DNA of 64,000 bases from Treponema sp. (GTDB taxonomy: Bacteria; Spirochaetota; Spirochaetia; Treponematales; Treponemataceae), in the NCBI GenBank assembly GCA_024693045.1, contig JAILLQ010000020.1:1-64000 (forward strand), in the 5' to 3' direction. Below are positions 17,746 to 27,107 of the stretch, one piece after another; position 1 is the stretch's first letter; the number at the start of each line of letters is the position of its first letter. A program made the position numbers and the translations under genes. The notes below the pieces were generated by a model, which did no database searches, was not told where the DNA came from, and saw only the letters and a program-made list of their open reading frames with translations.

Positions 17746-19640
17746 TATACTTCTCCTTCCTTAAATGACTTTGTTCTTGTGTAGTTATACAATGCAAATG
17801 GAACAAGGACCGCAAATACAAGCAACGAAAGAACAGATGCAAGGTTATAGCGAGATGGAGTATTCATAGTCAACTTATAAATCCATGAAATCAAGAGGTC
17901 AGTTGCACCACAGTTTGTTACAGTTGTAAGTCCGGCCTGAGGCATGTTAGGACCACCACCAGTAAGGAAGAATACAGCACCGAAGTTATTGATGTTTCCG
18001 GCAAACTGCATAATCAAAGTTGGTTTTAACTGGAACATTACTAATGGATAAGTAATACTCTTGAACTGCTGCCACTTTGTTGCACCATCGATAACAGCTG
18101 CTTCATACAATGAGTTTGAAATAGCAGTCATAGAAGATGTTGTAAGAATCATAGAATAAGGGAATCCAATCCAAATGTTTACGAAAATCAAAGCACCTTT
18201 TGCAACCCAAGGATCAGAAAGCCATGGAATTGGCTGATCGATAAGACCGATAATCTGTAAAGTTCTGTTGATAGGACCTACAGTACCGTTCAAAAGGTTT
18301 GCCCATACGAACAATGAAAGCATTGTTGGAATAGCATAAGGCAAAATGTAAATTGTTCTGAAAACACTTGGAATAACTACGCGACGATCCTGAAGAACGA
18401 AAGCATAGAAGAATCCAACAAAGAAACATGTAAATGTTGCAAAAATAGCCCAAACGATAGTCCAGATAGCTGTCCAACCGAATGTTTTTGCCCATTCACC
18501 ACCACCAACACGAGTAGAGAACATTGTTATAAAGTTCTGCAATCCTACCCAGTCAACAAGATTGTTAGGCGGAATATGTTCTGGTGAAGAATAGTTTGTA
18601 AATGCAACTAAAGCAGAGAAAAGAAGTGGGATTACAGAGAAAATAGCAATCATTACAATACTTGGTGCAATACCAATTGTTGCAAATGAGTTCTGAGAAA
18701 TATCATTCTTTGCTTCTTTCATAGACTGGAAATGACCAATCTTAATAATCTTTTTAACAGCTGCTTTTGCCGAATTAATATTCAAAATATAAAGGAACAC
18801 AAAGAAAGCTATGATAATCAAGGCAAAAATACCATTAATCATCATAAAGATTGAGTGATCCATATATTTAGTAACAGTTGTATCCTGTTTAGAACCCAAA
18901 GTAACAAGTCCAACAATAGAAGTTACAATAGGACCCTGGAACCATGCACGATGTGCAAATGTTCTACGGCCATGCTTATGAGCTCTTTTACAAAGAGAAC
19001 AGCCGTCGTAATTTTCATCGAAATCTTCTGGAGAGATACGAGCCATTTCTTTTGCAAGAATAAGGTCATACTTTCCAATTGTTTTTTCATATTTTTCAAG
19101 GAGGAAGTCATCATCAATGATTTCATCAACAGCAGATTCTACATCATCAAAATCTTTGTAATCGAATTCTGCAAAAGTTTCCTTGAGCTCTTCCTGAAGA
19201 GCAAGCTTATTTTCTTTAGCCTCTGCAAGGGCTTCTTTATAAGCAACTTTATCTTCCTGACGTAAAGATTCTGCATCCAAAATTTCTTCTTCATAAACGA
19301 ATTTTGAATAATCTTTTACGGCAACATTCTTGAAAAACTTTTCAAGAGTCTTGGCTCTTTTGTCCAAAACTTTATCAAGCTTCTTGTACTGGGCATCACT
19401 AAGAAAATCAACCATTTCCTCAATTGATGGAATTGAGTTGATATAAGAATTTTCTTTGTTATTAGCCGGGATAATTTTTTTTGAACCAAAAATAATACAA
19501 CAAAGCATTACTACTTCAACGAGAGCAAATAATGCACCTCTGATGTATTGTTTCAGGTAAAGGATCTGTCCTAAGCCCATAAAACAAGAAGAGGCTATTG
19601 GCGCCTTCTTTAGTTTTTCTGGGTCTACAGTGTTATTCAT
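17745..19640 (-). CDS. malF: Maltose/maltodextrin ABC transporter permease MalF, with extended loop
   Basis: This encodes 631 residues. A first membrane helix at about 33-52 is followed by a long acidic, partly coiled-coil segment (60-238), a second helix near 262-288 and the conserved permease core, with the EAA loop YEAAVIDGATKWQQF near 540. By the positive-inside rule the 60-238 segment is periplasmic. Its end carries CSLC (C214, C217) followed by H221, H223 and H230, a possible metal site beside the second helix. MalG has its own CxxC pair in the corresponding loop. The ATG has a GGAG site. A hairpin precedes the gene in the malE-malF gap. The core assignment is firm; the loop function is unknown. 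Confidence 0.85.
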   Translation of the reverse strand: MNNTVDPEKLKKAPIASSCFMGLGQILYLKQYIRGALFALVEVVMLCCIIFGSKKIIPANNKENSYINSIPSIEEMVDFLSDAQYKKLDKVLDKRAKTLEKFFKNVAVKDYSKFVYEEEILDAESLRQEDKVAYKEALAEAKENKLALQEELKETFAEFDYKDFDDVESAVDEIIDDDFLLEKYEKTIGKYDLILAKEMARISPEDFDENYDGCSLCKRAHKHGRRTFAHRAWFQGPIVTSIVGLVTLGSKQDTTVTKYMDHSIFMMINGIFALIIIAFFVFLYILNINSAKAAVKKIIKIGHFQSMKEAKNDISQNSFATIGIAPSIVMIAIFSVIPLLFSALVAFTNYSSPEHIPPNNLVDWVGLQNFITMFSTRVGGGEWAKTFGWTAIWTIVWAIFATFTCFFVGFFYAFVLQDRRVVIPSVFRTIYILPYAIPTMLSLFVWANLLNGTVGPINRTLQIIGLIDQPIPWLSDPWVAKGALIFVNIWIGFPYSMILTTSSMTAISNSLYEAAVIDGATKWQQFKSITYPLVMFQLKPTLIMQFAGNINNFGAVFFLTGGGPNMPQAGLTTVTNCGATDLLISWIYKLTMNTPSRYNLASVLSLLVFAVLVPFALYNYTRTKSFKEGEV

Positions 19641-19668
19641 TCCATACTCCTAAACTAATATATATACA

Positions 19669-19704
19669 AATACACAGTGCAAACATTTGCTTACACTGTG
19701 TATT
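19669..19704 (-). other. Hairpin between malE and malF
   Basis: AATACACAGTG at 19669-19679 pairs perfectly with CACTGTGTATT at 19694-19704 around a 14-base loop. It lies 30 bases after the malE stop and 29 bases before the malF start. On the minus strand it is not followed by a pure T-run (TGTATATATA), so it may act as a weak terminator or an mRNA-stabilising hairpin rather than a full stop. Confidence 0.7.
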
Positions 19705-19733
19705 GTACTAAACAAACTTTTGAAAAGTACTAA

Positions 19734-20915
19734 TTATTTTGCAGCTTCCATTGCGGCAGCAGCAGCGTTAAGGTCAGTCTTAACATCGTCGCCGTCCCAA
19801 ATTCCTGAGTAAGCAGAACCCATTGCTGACCAATATGTTCCAAGCTGTGGAATTGTTGGCATTGGTTTTGCATATACAAGCTGAGCTTTGATACCGTTAG
19901 AATATTCTTTATTTGTATCAATGTCTTTGCGTGGTGGAATCTGATCTGTGATTTCGAAGCGTTTTTCGAGCATTTCTTTAGAAGTAATGAACTTAGCAAA
20001 GTCTTTAGCTTCTTCTGGGAATTCTGAATATGAGCTTACGAATGCAAGGCGAACACCAGAGAATGAGTTAGCTGGATGATCTGTTCCAGGGAATGCTGGA
20101 AGAGTTGCAATGCCAAAGTTTACACCTGATTTTTTGAAGTCGTTAATCTTCCATGGTCCAGTAATGATCATAGCTGATTTTCCTTCTACGAACTGAGCAT
20201 TACAGAAGTCACCTGATACGTCGGCAGCAGGGATGTCAAGAATCTGTTTGCGGAGGTTCTGGAAGTATGTAAGACCTTTGATTGCGTTTGCAGAGTTCAA
20301 GTTGTGCTGTTTGCGGTCGTTACCGTTAGGTCCGAACAATGGAGCACCAAATGAATCCATAAACATATATCCATAGTAACCATCAGCAGCTGGCCATACT
20401 AAAGCGTATTTACCTTCTGCTTTGTTATTGAATTTTTTAGCGAATGCAATTACTTCATCCCATGTTTTTGGTGGATTTGGGCACAAATCTTTGTTATAGA
20501 AAAGTCCGTATGTTTCTGCTCCGAGTGGGTAACCGTAAACTACACCGTCGTATGTAGCACCAGTTTTAGCCATTGGAAGGAAGTCTGCCATGTATGCATC
20601 TGCATCATCAACAGGAAGAACGTGTCCACCGGCAACAAGAGCACCAATGTGGTCATGTGGAGTTACGAATACGTCTGCACCTACTCCAGCTGGTCCGTCC
20701 AACTCAATCTTTGCACGAGCATCTGTTGACTGAACAGGTTCGTAAGTGATTGTTACACCTTTATTAATCTTTTTGTAATCTTTGATAGCCTTCTGGATGA
20801 AGTTCTTTTCAGCTCCATCAGATTCCCAAACCTTCAATTTTGCTTTTCCTGCAGCAAAAGTTGAAGCAGTTGCAGCCATAGCCAAAGCAGCTGCAGCTAA
20901 AACGATTTTTTTCAT
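19734..20915 (-). CDS. malE: Maltose/maltodextrin-binding protein MalE
   Basis: This encodes 393 residues from the ATG at 20915, which has GGAGG five bases upstream; a start 12 bases earlier would overlap that site. The signal peptide (KKIVLAAAALAMAATASTFA) has no lipobox cysteine, so the protein should be free in the periplasm. The mature N-terminus KLKVWESDGAEKNFIQKAI and the segments KINKGVTITYEPV, GADVFVTPHDHIGAL and GAETYGLFYNKDLC match MalE and other cluster 1 solute-binding proteins. It is first in the malE-malF-malG operon, as in Enterobacteria. Specificity for maltodextrin is supported by the adjacent GH13 enzyme but not proven. Confidence 0.88.
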   Translation of the reverse strand: MKKIVLAAAALAMAATASTFAAGKAKLKVWESDGAEKNFIQKAIKDYKKINKGVTITYEPVQSTDARAKIELDGPAGVGADVFVTPHDHIGALVAGGHVLPVDDADAYMADFLPMAKTGATYDGVVYGYPLGAETYGLFYNKDLCPNPPKTWDEVIAFAKKFNNKAEGKYALVWPAADGYYGYMFMDSFGAPLFGPNGNDRKQHNLNSANAIKGLTYFQNLRKQILDIPAADVSGDFCNAQFVEGKSAMIITGPWKINDFKKSGVNFGIATLPAFPGTDHPANSFSGVRLAFVSSYSEFPEEAKDFAKFITSKEMLEKRFEITDQIPPRKDIDTNKEYSNGIKAQLVYAKPMPTIPQLGTYWSAMGSAYSGIWDGDDVKTDLNAAAAAMEAAK

Positions 20916-21057
20916 TTTTTCCTCCATATTTAGGTCGGATTCACCGACTTAATAACAATTTTAAAATCGTGTTGTTAAAAACAGAAAAACAGATAGTTAT
21001 TCCAATTTCAACATTTCTTATAATACACCATAACAAATGAAAACGCTAGTATAATTT

Positions 21058-22854
21058 TTATCTTATTAATGAATTCAACTCGTCAGAAAGCTGTCTTATA
21101 TGAACATCATTAGGTTTTAAAGCAGAAACTTGTTTTAAATAGTACATAGCCTTTCTGTAATCCTTTTTTGAAAGATAAATTTGATATAATCGAAACAAGG
21201 AACTGCTATTTCTAGGATTAGACATAAGACTATAACGCAAATCTGATAAAGTTTTTTCTTCCACTGACTGAAGAAAACTTCTTTCATAGTATAGAGAGCT
21301 TTTTAATTTAGGAGAGGCATTTGTGATAAGCTGATTTATTACAGAAAGGGCCTGTACGGATCTTCCCGATGAAACCATGACATGAACATAATTTTCTAAA
21401 ACTTCTTCATCAGAAGGATTATTTTTGTAAAGAGAAGAAATATAATTCCAGGCTTCATCAAATTTTTTGAGTGAAAGACAAATCTTTATATGGTTAAAAC
21501 AGATTTCTTTTGAAAACTTATTTTTCTCAACAAGTGCACTGCTATTTTTATAAGCCAACTCCCAATTTTCTGCCTGAACTGCACCTTCTACTGCATAAAA
21601 CTTTGCATCCTCGTTATCAGGATCCCCTTGAAGTATTTTTTCAGCATAGTCTTCTACAGATTTTCCTGCTATAGGAGTATTTGCACTCTTTGAAAGACGA
21701 GCTGCAAACAAAAGGACCTCCATATCATCAGGATAGAGCTTTAATGCTTTCTCTATAGTTGATACTGCACTATTTACATTGCGGCTCCAATCCAGCTGAA
21801 TCTGAGCACGAAGAAGCAGGTAATCTTTTGATGAATTATCCTGACGAGAATACATATCCAAGAGTGAAGCCGCATGAATATAATCCTTCTTTTCCATGAG
21901 AATTTTTGCCCTGAAAAGAAGAGATGACAAATCGCTGGAATTCTGCTGTAAAACCTTAGAAATATACTCTTCGGCATTATTTAAATTTCCACCGGCATAG
22001 GCAATTTTTGAAGCCAGTTTTAATCCTTCTGCATTTTGAGGAAAACGAAGAAGGATTTTTTGAACAATAAGATTAGCTTCAACTATACGCTTAGAAAGAA
22101 ATAAAATTTCAGCATAGGCATAAGAAGTTTGAAAACTCTCTTCGGCTCCTGCATAGGCCTTAGCAAAAAAGGAAATAGATTCTTCAATTCTACCTGCTTT
22201 TTTTAAAAGAAATCCCATTAAATAATTTGCAAGTACAGAATCATTATTTTGACGGAGACAGGTTTCCAAAGCAGACTTAGAGGCTTCATAGAAGGGAGCA
22301 ACATTATCAACAGTTATAACAACTAATGAAGGAAGTATAACAGAAAGAAAATCTACATTACCCGTACTCGTATCATAAATTCCGTTTTTAGCAGATTTGA
22401 TTGCACCTAAATACGAAGTTTCTACTGTAAGTTCTGGAGTCTCCCAATCCAATCTTTCACTTACCCAAACCATCTGCATGACATTGGCAATTATCGAAAG
22501 CAAAACCTTATTATTTTCTTCATATAAAGAGTCCAGCTGACGAACAGCAGAAGCTGCCTTTCTGAGAGAAGAAGGAGAAGCATTCTGCATATCAATAACT
22601 ATCTGTTCAGGCAAATAGGCAAAATATGAATGATCCCTTTTTTTTATATCTTCTGGAACAGATATGACAGATGGCGTTGGATCTAGAGGTGCTAAAACAG
22701 CGTTTACAGTTTCTTCTATGGTATCCCCAATAGAGTTCACAGTCGTAGACATTGACTGACTCACACCTTGAGTGGATGCACAGGAGATTGCAAGCAGCAG
22801 TAAAAGAGAAGAGATAAAAATGTATAGGCTAGAAAGAAAATAATTATTCTTCAC
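21058..22854 (-). CDS. TPR-repeat lipoprotein
   Basis: This encodes 598 residues. The N-terminus is a lipoprotein signal with lipobox LLAISC, the modified cysteine being C25. Most of the chain is tetratricopeptide repeats from about residue 180 to the end (for example GRIEESISFFAKAY and KDYRKAMYYLKQVSALKPND). Such proteins act as scaffolds in the envelope. The start is a GTG preceded by a modest GGTG site. It lies 20 bases after a small membrane protein gene, and the two likely form one unit. The specific partner is unknown. Confidence 0.8.
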   Translation of the reverse strand: MKNNYFLSSLYIFISSLLLLLAISCASTQGVSQSMSTTVNSIGDTIEETVNAVLAPLDPTPSVISVPEDIKKRDHSYFAYLPEQIVIDMQNASPSSLRKAASAVRQLDSLYEENNKVLLSIIANVMQMVWVSERLDWETPELTVETSYLGAIKSAKNGIYDTSTGNVDFLSVILPSLVVITVDNVAPFYEASKSALETCLRQNNDSVLANYLMGFLLKKAGRIEESISFFAKAYAGAEESFQTSYAYAEILFLSKRIVEANLIVQKILLRFPQNAEGLKLASKIAYAGGNLNNAEEYISKVLQQNSSDLSSLLFRAKILMEKKDYIHAASLLDMYSRQDNSSKDYLLLRAQIQLDWSRNVNSAVSTIEKALKLYPDDMEVLLFAARLSKSANTPIAGKSVEDYAEKILQGDPDNEDAKFYAVEGAVQAENWELAYKNSSALVEKNKFSKEICFNHIKICLSLKKFDEAWNYISSLYKNNPSDEEVLENYVHVMVSSGRSVQALSVINQLITNASPKLKSSLYYERSFLQSVEEKTLSDLRYSLMSNPRNSSSLFRLYQIYLSKKDYRKAMYYLKQVSALKPNDVHIRQLSDELNSLIR

Positions 22855-22874
22855 GAAACACCAGCTAAAAAAAC

Positions 22875-23468
22875 TTATTCCCCGTCTTCTATATCCGAAT
22901 CATTATTTAACTCTTCCGAAAATTTTTCTGGTAATATTTCAAGCAAAGACTTTCTGTGAAAAAACAAAAGTACAAGAAAGATACCGCCTAGAATAAGCAG
23001 CAAAGGACACATCATAAGAGCAAGGCGAGTAAATGAAATTTTTATAATATCTAAAGAAAAGAATAAAAAGACAACTGCTATAATAAAAAGAGATATAGCC
23101 GGAAAATCATAATTAATAGAAAAGAATTTTCCTGTCTTACGGCCTGCAATAAAGAGAGACAAAGATGTTATAAAAATGTAAATTGGCCAGATTTCAGAGA
23201 AAGAAACATTTATCACCTGATAAACAAGAAGAGAAGAAAAAATACCATAAAGAGTCAGGTTTATGGAAATAAAAAAACGGAAGGCATTTTTCTTAAATGC
23301 AAGGTATAGATAGAAATTCAAGAGACCAGCTATAAAAAGAATATCCGGAACAATAAGAGAAGAAAAATCTGGAGTCCTACCGATTAGACAAAGTGTGAAT
23401 ATAAAGCCCGTAAAAATCAAAACAAATCCAAGAGCCAAAATTAAATTAAGGTTTTTCGTATTTTTCAT
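22875..23468 (-). CDS. Integral membrane protein of unknown function
   Basis: This encodes 197 residues from the ATG at 23468 (GAGG seven bases upstream; the TTG four codons earlier overlaps that site). Five to six hydrophobic helices cover residues 8 to about 175, followed by an acidic cytoplasmic tail (NNDSDIEDGE). No family motif is recognisable. Its gene directly precedes a TPR lipoprotein gene, so it could be a membrane anchor or partner for it; that is inference. Confidence 0.7.
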   Translation of the reverse strand: MKNTKNLNLILALGFVLIFTGFIFTLCLIGRTPDFSSLIVPDILFIAGLLNFYLYLAFKKNAFRFFISINLTLYGIFSSLLVYQVINVSFSEIWPIYIFITSLSLFIAGRKTGKFFSINYDFPAISLFIIAVVFLFFSLDIIKISFTRLALMMCPLLLILGGIFLVLLFFHRKSLLEILPEKFSEELNNDSDIEDGE

Positions 23469-23651
23469 ATTATACCTCAAGCATATAGAATATCGACTTC
23501 ATAATTTAAATAGTTCTCCCCTGTCATATAAATTACAGAATACTATATATTCAATTATCTTGCCAACAAATTATGAACATGGTAATTTTAAATTATGACA
23601 TATTTTTGGTCAAAAGAAAAAAATATCATTGTTAAAAGAGAAATAATTATC

Positions 23652-24710
23652 ATGCTAAAATCATTTGCTTCAAAAGTTCTGGCAGCAAGTCTTTTTGCAT
23701 CTCTTATTTTTACAGGATGCTCAAAAAACTCAAAGGAAGAAGAAAGAATTCAGGCGATAGAAAAATCTCAGGAAGAGCTTTATTCACTTCTGAAAAATGA
23801 TAAGCTTGAAGCTGTAAGCAGATACGCAATTGTTAACCAGATTACAAACAATCTTACTGCATTAAACGACAAACAGGGAGTAATTTTATTCCTTACAGAC
23901 TGGGTGGAAAATCACCCTGATGACATATACAACGCTTACTGGCTTTTACTTACAGCATACGCTTACCTTTCTGATGGGGCAGAACCTGTTGCGGAATATT
24001 ATTTTGACAGAATTCTTTCCAGTTATCAGGATCTTTTAGTAAAGGGAAATTCAATTCACTTTTCATGCCTTCAGAATCTAATACAAATCAGTAAAACCCC
24101 TAGAAGCCGAATCCGTTATTTTAACGAACTCATCAATAGATTTCCGACAAATGTTTCTATCACAGAACTTTACCTGCGCCTGGCTTTGGAATACGAAAAA
24201 GAAAGTGAATGGAACGAAGCTTTAAAAGCTTATTCAATGTTTCTAGCTCAACCAGATTCTTCTACAATTCAAATTGCTGGAGAACCTAACGCCTTTAAGA
24301 AAGCCCGACAACTCGTTGGCTTTAACAACTCTCCAAAAGACTGGACTTTTGAAAGTCTGGACGCACTTGAAAATGCTGTAAAGAGAGCTATTAACCGTTA
24401 CGACTGGCGAAGTCTGGATAAGTACAGGGCAAAAGTAAACTTCTTTTCAATGTCATGGAAACAGGATGAAATGGATCCTAACGCCCAGGAAGAATTTTCA
24501 ATGAGAAACTTCATGAGAGGAAACAGAGTTCGATACAGCAAGGACTTAGATTCTGATTCAACTTCAAGCGAAGCTTATTTAAGAACATGGGGCTGGAGCC
24601 AGTACGTTTCTGTCTGGTACTTGTATTTTAGGAAGGTAAATTTCCCGCAAGATCCGGATATTCACGGTAACTGGGAATGGGCTGGTATCTATATCGGTGA
24701 AAAGCTTTAA
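23652..24710 (+). CDS. Lipoprotein with TPR-like helical domain
   Basis: This encodes 352 residues from the ATG at 23652, which gives a proper lipoprotein signal (SKVLAASLFASLIFTGC, lipobox FTGC). An upstream start would add 19 residues before the signal and is unlikely. Residues 40-220 look helical and repeat-like, with a WNEALKAYSMFL segment near 195 of TPR character. The C-terminal part is rich in Trp and Tyr and has no motif I know. Its stop overlaps the start of the lytic transglycosylase gene (TAATG), so the products probably act together at the cell wall. The family appears spirochete-specific; the function is unknown. Confidence 0.75.
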   Translation: MLKSFASKVLAASLFASLIFTGCSKNSKEEERIQAIEKSQEELYSLLKNDKLEAVSRYAIVNQITNNLTALNDKQGVILFLTDWVENHPDDIYNAYWLLLTAYAYLSDGAEPVAEYYFDRILSSYQDLLVKGNSIHFSCLQNLIQISKTPRSRIRYFNELINRFPTNVSITELYLRLALEYEKESEWNEALKAYSMFLAQPDSSTIQIAGEPNAFKKARQLVGFNNSPKDWTFESLDALENAVKRAINRYDWRSLDKYRAKVNFFSMSWKQDEMDPNAQEEFSMRNFMRGNRVRYSKDLDSDSTSSEAYLRTWGWSQYVSVWYLYFRKVNFPQDPDIHGNWEWAGIYIGEKL

Positions 24711-25630
24711 TGAGAAAAATATCCTTTTCCTTATTCATTTTATTTTCACTCATCCTGATTTTTCCCCTCGCTGCAAATGCAAAAGAACAAAAAACAAAAT
24801 ACAAAACATTTAACTATCCGGGAATGCAAAGCCCGGAAGTTAAAATTCTTAAAGAGAAGTATCTTTCTAAAAATTATAAAGCCTGGCTATATAAAAACCT
24901 TGATGAAGGACAGCAATATAGAATCTATGTTCGTAACGAATTGGAAAAGCACAAAATGCCAGCAATATTAGAATACCTTCCCTTAGTAGAATCTGATTAC
25001 AGGGCAGATGCTATTTCTGCTTCAGGAGCAGCCGGTTTATGGCAATTTATGACAAATAGTGTAGCAGGGCTTTTAGAATACAACGAATATGTAGACCAAA
25101 GGCTTGACCCGTGGATTTCTACTCAGGCGGCTATAAAAAAATTACAGGATAATTACAAAACCTTTGGCGACTGGCTTTTGGCAATAACTGCCTACAACTG
25201 CGGAGCCGGGGCCTTAAACAGAACAATAAAAAAAGCCGGCAGCAGAGATTTCTGGTATCTTTGCAGAAAAGGCTATTTATCAAAACAGGCAAGCGGTTAT
25301 GTACCAAAACTATTAGCTTTAGCTGATATTATAGAAAACGATTTCTACTACGGCCTTGACCTGCCCCAAGGAAGAGCATGGAATGGGACAACACTTGAAA
25401 CGCGGGCAGGGATTTTTGATTATGTAACTGTAAAAGAAAAAATTTCTCTTTCTGCCCTTGCTTACGAATTAAGAATTGATGAAGAAAGTTTTTTTGAATT
25501 GAATTCAGCCTTAGTAAAAAAAGTTACCCCTCCAAATAAAAAATATTCAATAAGATTTCCTGAAGGAATGAAAGATTCTGCAATATATGCACTAAAAGAA
25601 ATGGGATTTTCCCCTATTTATGAAAAATAA
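24710..25630 (+). CDS. Periplasmic lytic transglycosylase (MltD-like)
   Basis: This encodes 306 residues with a signal peptide ending in PLAANA. The SLT domain spans about 70-220, with catalytic glutamate in YLPLVESDY near residue 91, then ASGAAGLWQFM and ITAYNCGAGALNRTI, the three hallmark motifs of family 1 lytic transglycosylases. These cleave peptidoglycan with formation of 1,6-anhydromuramic ends. Residues 235-285 look like a single LysM-type binding module (VTVKEKISLSALAYELRIDEESF). The start overlaps the stop of the lipoprotein gene by one base, and an OmpA-domain gene follows, giving a wall-remodelling or wall-anchoring operon. Confidence 0.85.
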   Translation: MRKISFSLFILFSLILIFPLAANAKEQKTKYKTFNYPGMQSPEVKILKEKYLSKNYKAWLYKNLDEGQQYRIYVRNELEKHKMPAILEYLPLVESDYRADAISASGAAGLWQFMTNSVAGLLEYNEYVDQRLDPWISTQAAIKKLQDNYKTFGDWLLAITAYNCGAGALNRTIKKAGSRDFWYLCRKGYLSKQASGYVPKLLALADIIENDFYYGLDLPQGRAWNGTTLETRAGIFDYVTVKEKISLSALAYELRIDEESFFELNSALVKKVTPPNKKYSIRFPEGMKDSAIYALKEMGFSPIYEK

Positions 25631-25661
25631 ATTCACCGATAATAAAAGAGGTGGACTATTT

Positions 25662-27002
25662 ATGAAAAAAAATATTCTTTTTGTTATCTTACTAATTACA
25701 TCTCTTTCAATTTTACAAGCCCAAAACAATTCTCGTTTATCTTCAAAAAGCAGAATTGACTGGACAAACAAAAGCTTTGTTACACAAATTTTTCTTGATG
25801 TAAATGACAGCAACATGATTCTTCCAGCCGGCAGAAATTCAGCAGACAGTTTAATAAAAATCAAAACCCCAGGAATGGTTAAAGACGCAATTTTTTCGCT
25901 GTATGTAGATAACCAGTATTATTTTGGTGACAAGGTAATAGATGAAAGCGTCACTGTAGAACAGGTTACTAAAATAATTGAAAACGGAAAGCAAAGCCCA
26001 CTACTTTATTCTTCTGATGGAAAAAGTGTTTCTTCTACAAATACCATTAACGTAAACAATATAAGTCGAGAATTGATTAAACATAAATATCCATACAGTC
26101 CCGAAATGCCTATACAAAGCGTAACAACCCGTCCCTATACAGGAATTGTCATAGACGCAAGAGGAAGTCTTCCTGTTCACGGTGAATACATTTCAAGTCA
26201 AGCCTACCCTAGTTTCTTCCCAACAATTTGGGATGAAGATATGAATGTAATTTATGAAAAAAATGTAGTAAACAAAGAAGTCTCACAGAACAATGGAATC
26301 GTTCAATTTGCCTGGGATGAAAATTTTACAAATCTTCAAGACAGAATTGGAATGGATCCTCTTTATATTAAAGCAATAAAAGTATTTGGTAGAAACAGAA
26401 CAGATCCTATCATACACACTAGGGAAGCTTTAAAAATCCTTTCACAAAAAGAAAACAGAAAACTTTTACAGGAAGGAAAAGTAGTAATTTTAATGGACAA
26501 AGAAAACCTGATATATGATGTTGCTCTTCCTGAAAAAAATCCTGAATATTACGCAACATTTAAAGCTGTAAAAAAATATGTATATGAAAACAAAATTCCA
26601 GATATCGATATAAGTGACAGTCTTACAGGTATTCTTTTCAGCGTCGATTTAAAATTCATTCCTGATTCACCAAAATTACTTCCTGCAGAAAGCCCAAGAA
26701 TCAGAAAAATTGCAGAAATGCTTTCCGAAATCATTGAAAAAAATGAGTTTACAATTTTAGTTGAAGGACATACTGCTGACTTAGGAAAACCTGTTGGACA
26801 AATGAATCTTTCTATCGAACGAACTAGAACTGTAATGAATGCCCTAATAGCAGAAGGAATACCGGAAAGTCTCTTTACTTATAAGGGTTACGGAGCTACA
26901 AGACCGGTTGCCCCTAATAACACTGAAGCAGGCAGAGCTCAAAACCGAAGAGTAGATATCACCGCAAGACCAAAGGCCACATATATTAAGAGAGACTGGT
27001 AA
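25662..27002 (+). CDS. OmpA-family peptidoglycan-binding protein
   Basis: This encodes 446 residues from the ATG at 25662, chosen because AGAGGTGG precedes it and it opens directly into a signal peptide (KKNILFVILLITSLSILQA). The N-terminal 300 residues are of unknown structure. The C-terminal OmpA domain (about 335-440) has the expected LVEGHTADLG, LSIERTRTVMNALI, YKGYGATRP and NRRVDI motifs, which bind diaminopimelate or ornithine of peptidoglycan. It follows a lytic transglycosylase and a lipoprotein, suggesting a role in tying the outer membrane or a periplasmic complex to the wall. Confidence 0.82.
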   Translation: MKKNILFVILLITSLSILQAQNNSRLSSKSRIDWTNKSFVTQIFLDVNDSNMILPAGRNSADSLIKIKTPGMVKDAIFSLYVDNQYYFGDKVIDESVTVEQVTKIIENGKQSPLLYSSDGKSVSSTNTINVNNISRELIKHKYPYSPEMPIQSVTTRPYTGIVIDARGSLPVHGEYISSQAYPSFFPTIWDEDMNVIYEKNVVNKEVSQNNGIVQFAWDENFTNLQDRIGMDPLYIKAIKVFGRNRTDPIIHTREALKILSQKENRKLLQEGKVVILMDKENLIYDVALPEKNPEYYATFKAVKKYVYENKIPDIDISDSLTGILFSVDLKFIPDSPKLLPAESPRIRKIAEMLSEIIEKNEFTILVEGHTADLGKPVGQMNLSIERTRTVMNALIAEGIPESLFTYKGYGATRPVAPNNTEAGRAQNRRVDITARPKATYIKRDW

Positions 27003-27018
27003 AAGAAAAATAGCCTCG

Positions 27019-27047
27019 TTGTATCACTTAAGTTTTTTCTATATAAT
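27019..27047 (+). promoter_or_regulatory. leuS promoter
   Basis: TTGTAT (27019-27024) and TATAAT (27042-27047) are separated by 17 bases. The predicted transcript starts near 27054, leaving a leader of about 54 bases before the ATG at 27108, which has an AGAGG site. I see no T-box or other recognised riboswitch in the leader. Confidence 0.7.
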
Positions 27048-27107
27048 TATTGCATTAATTTTAAAACGGCGAAAAAACACTAAGCATGCCGCTACAGAGG
27101 TTTTATT

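Noticed and set aside
21037..21054. Catabolite-repression (cre/LacI-like) operator upstream of malE
   Set aside because: ATGAAAACGCTAGTATAA has two mismatches to the cre consensus at key positions and is not symmetrical; no such regulator is known to me in treponemes.
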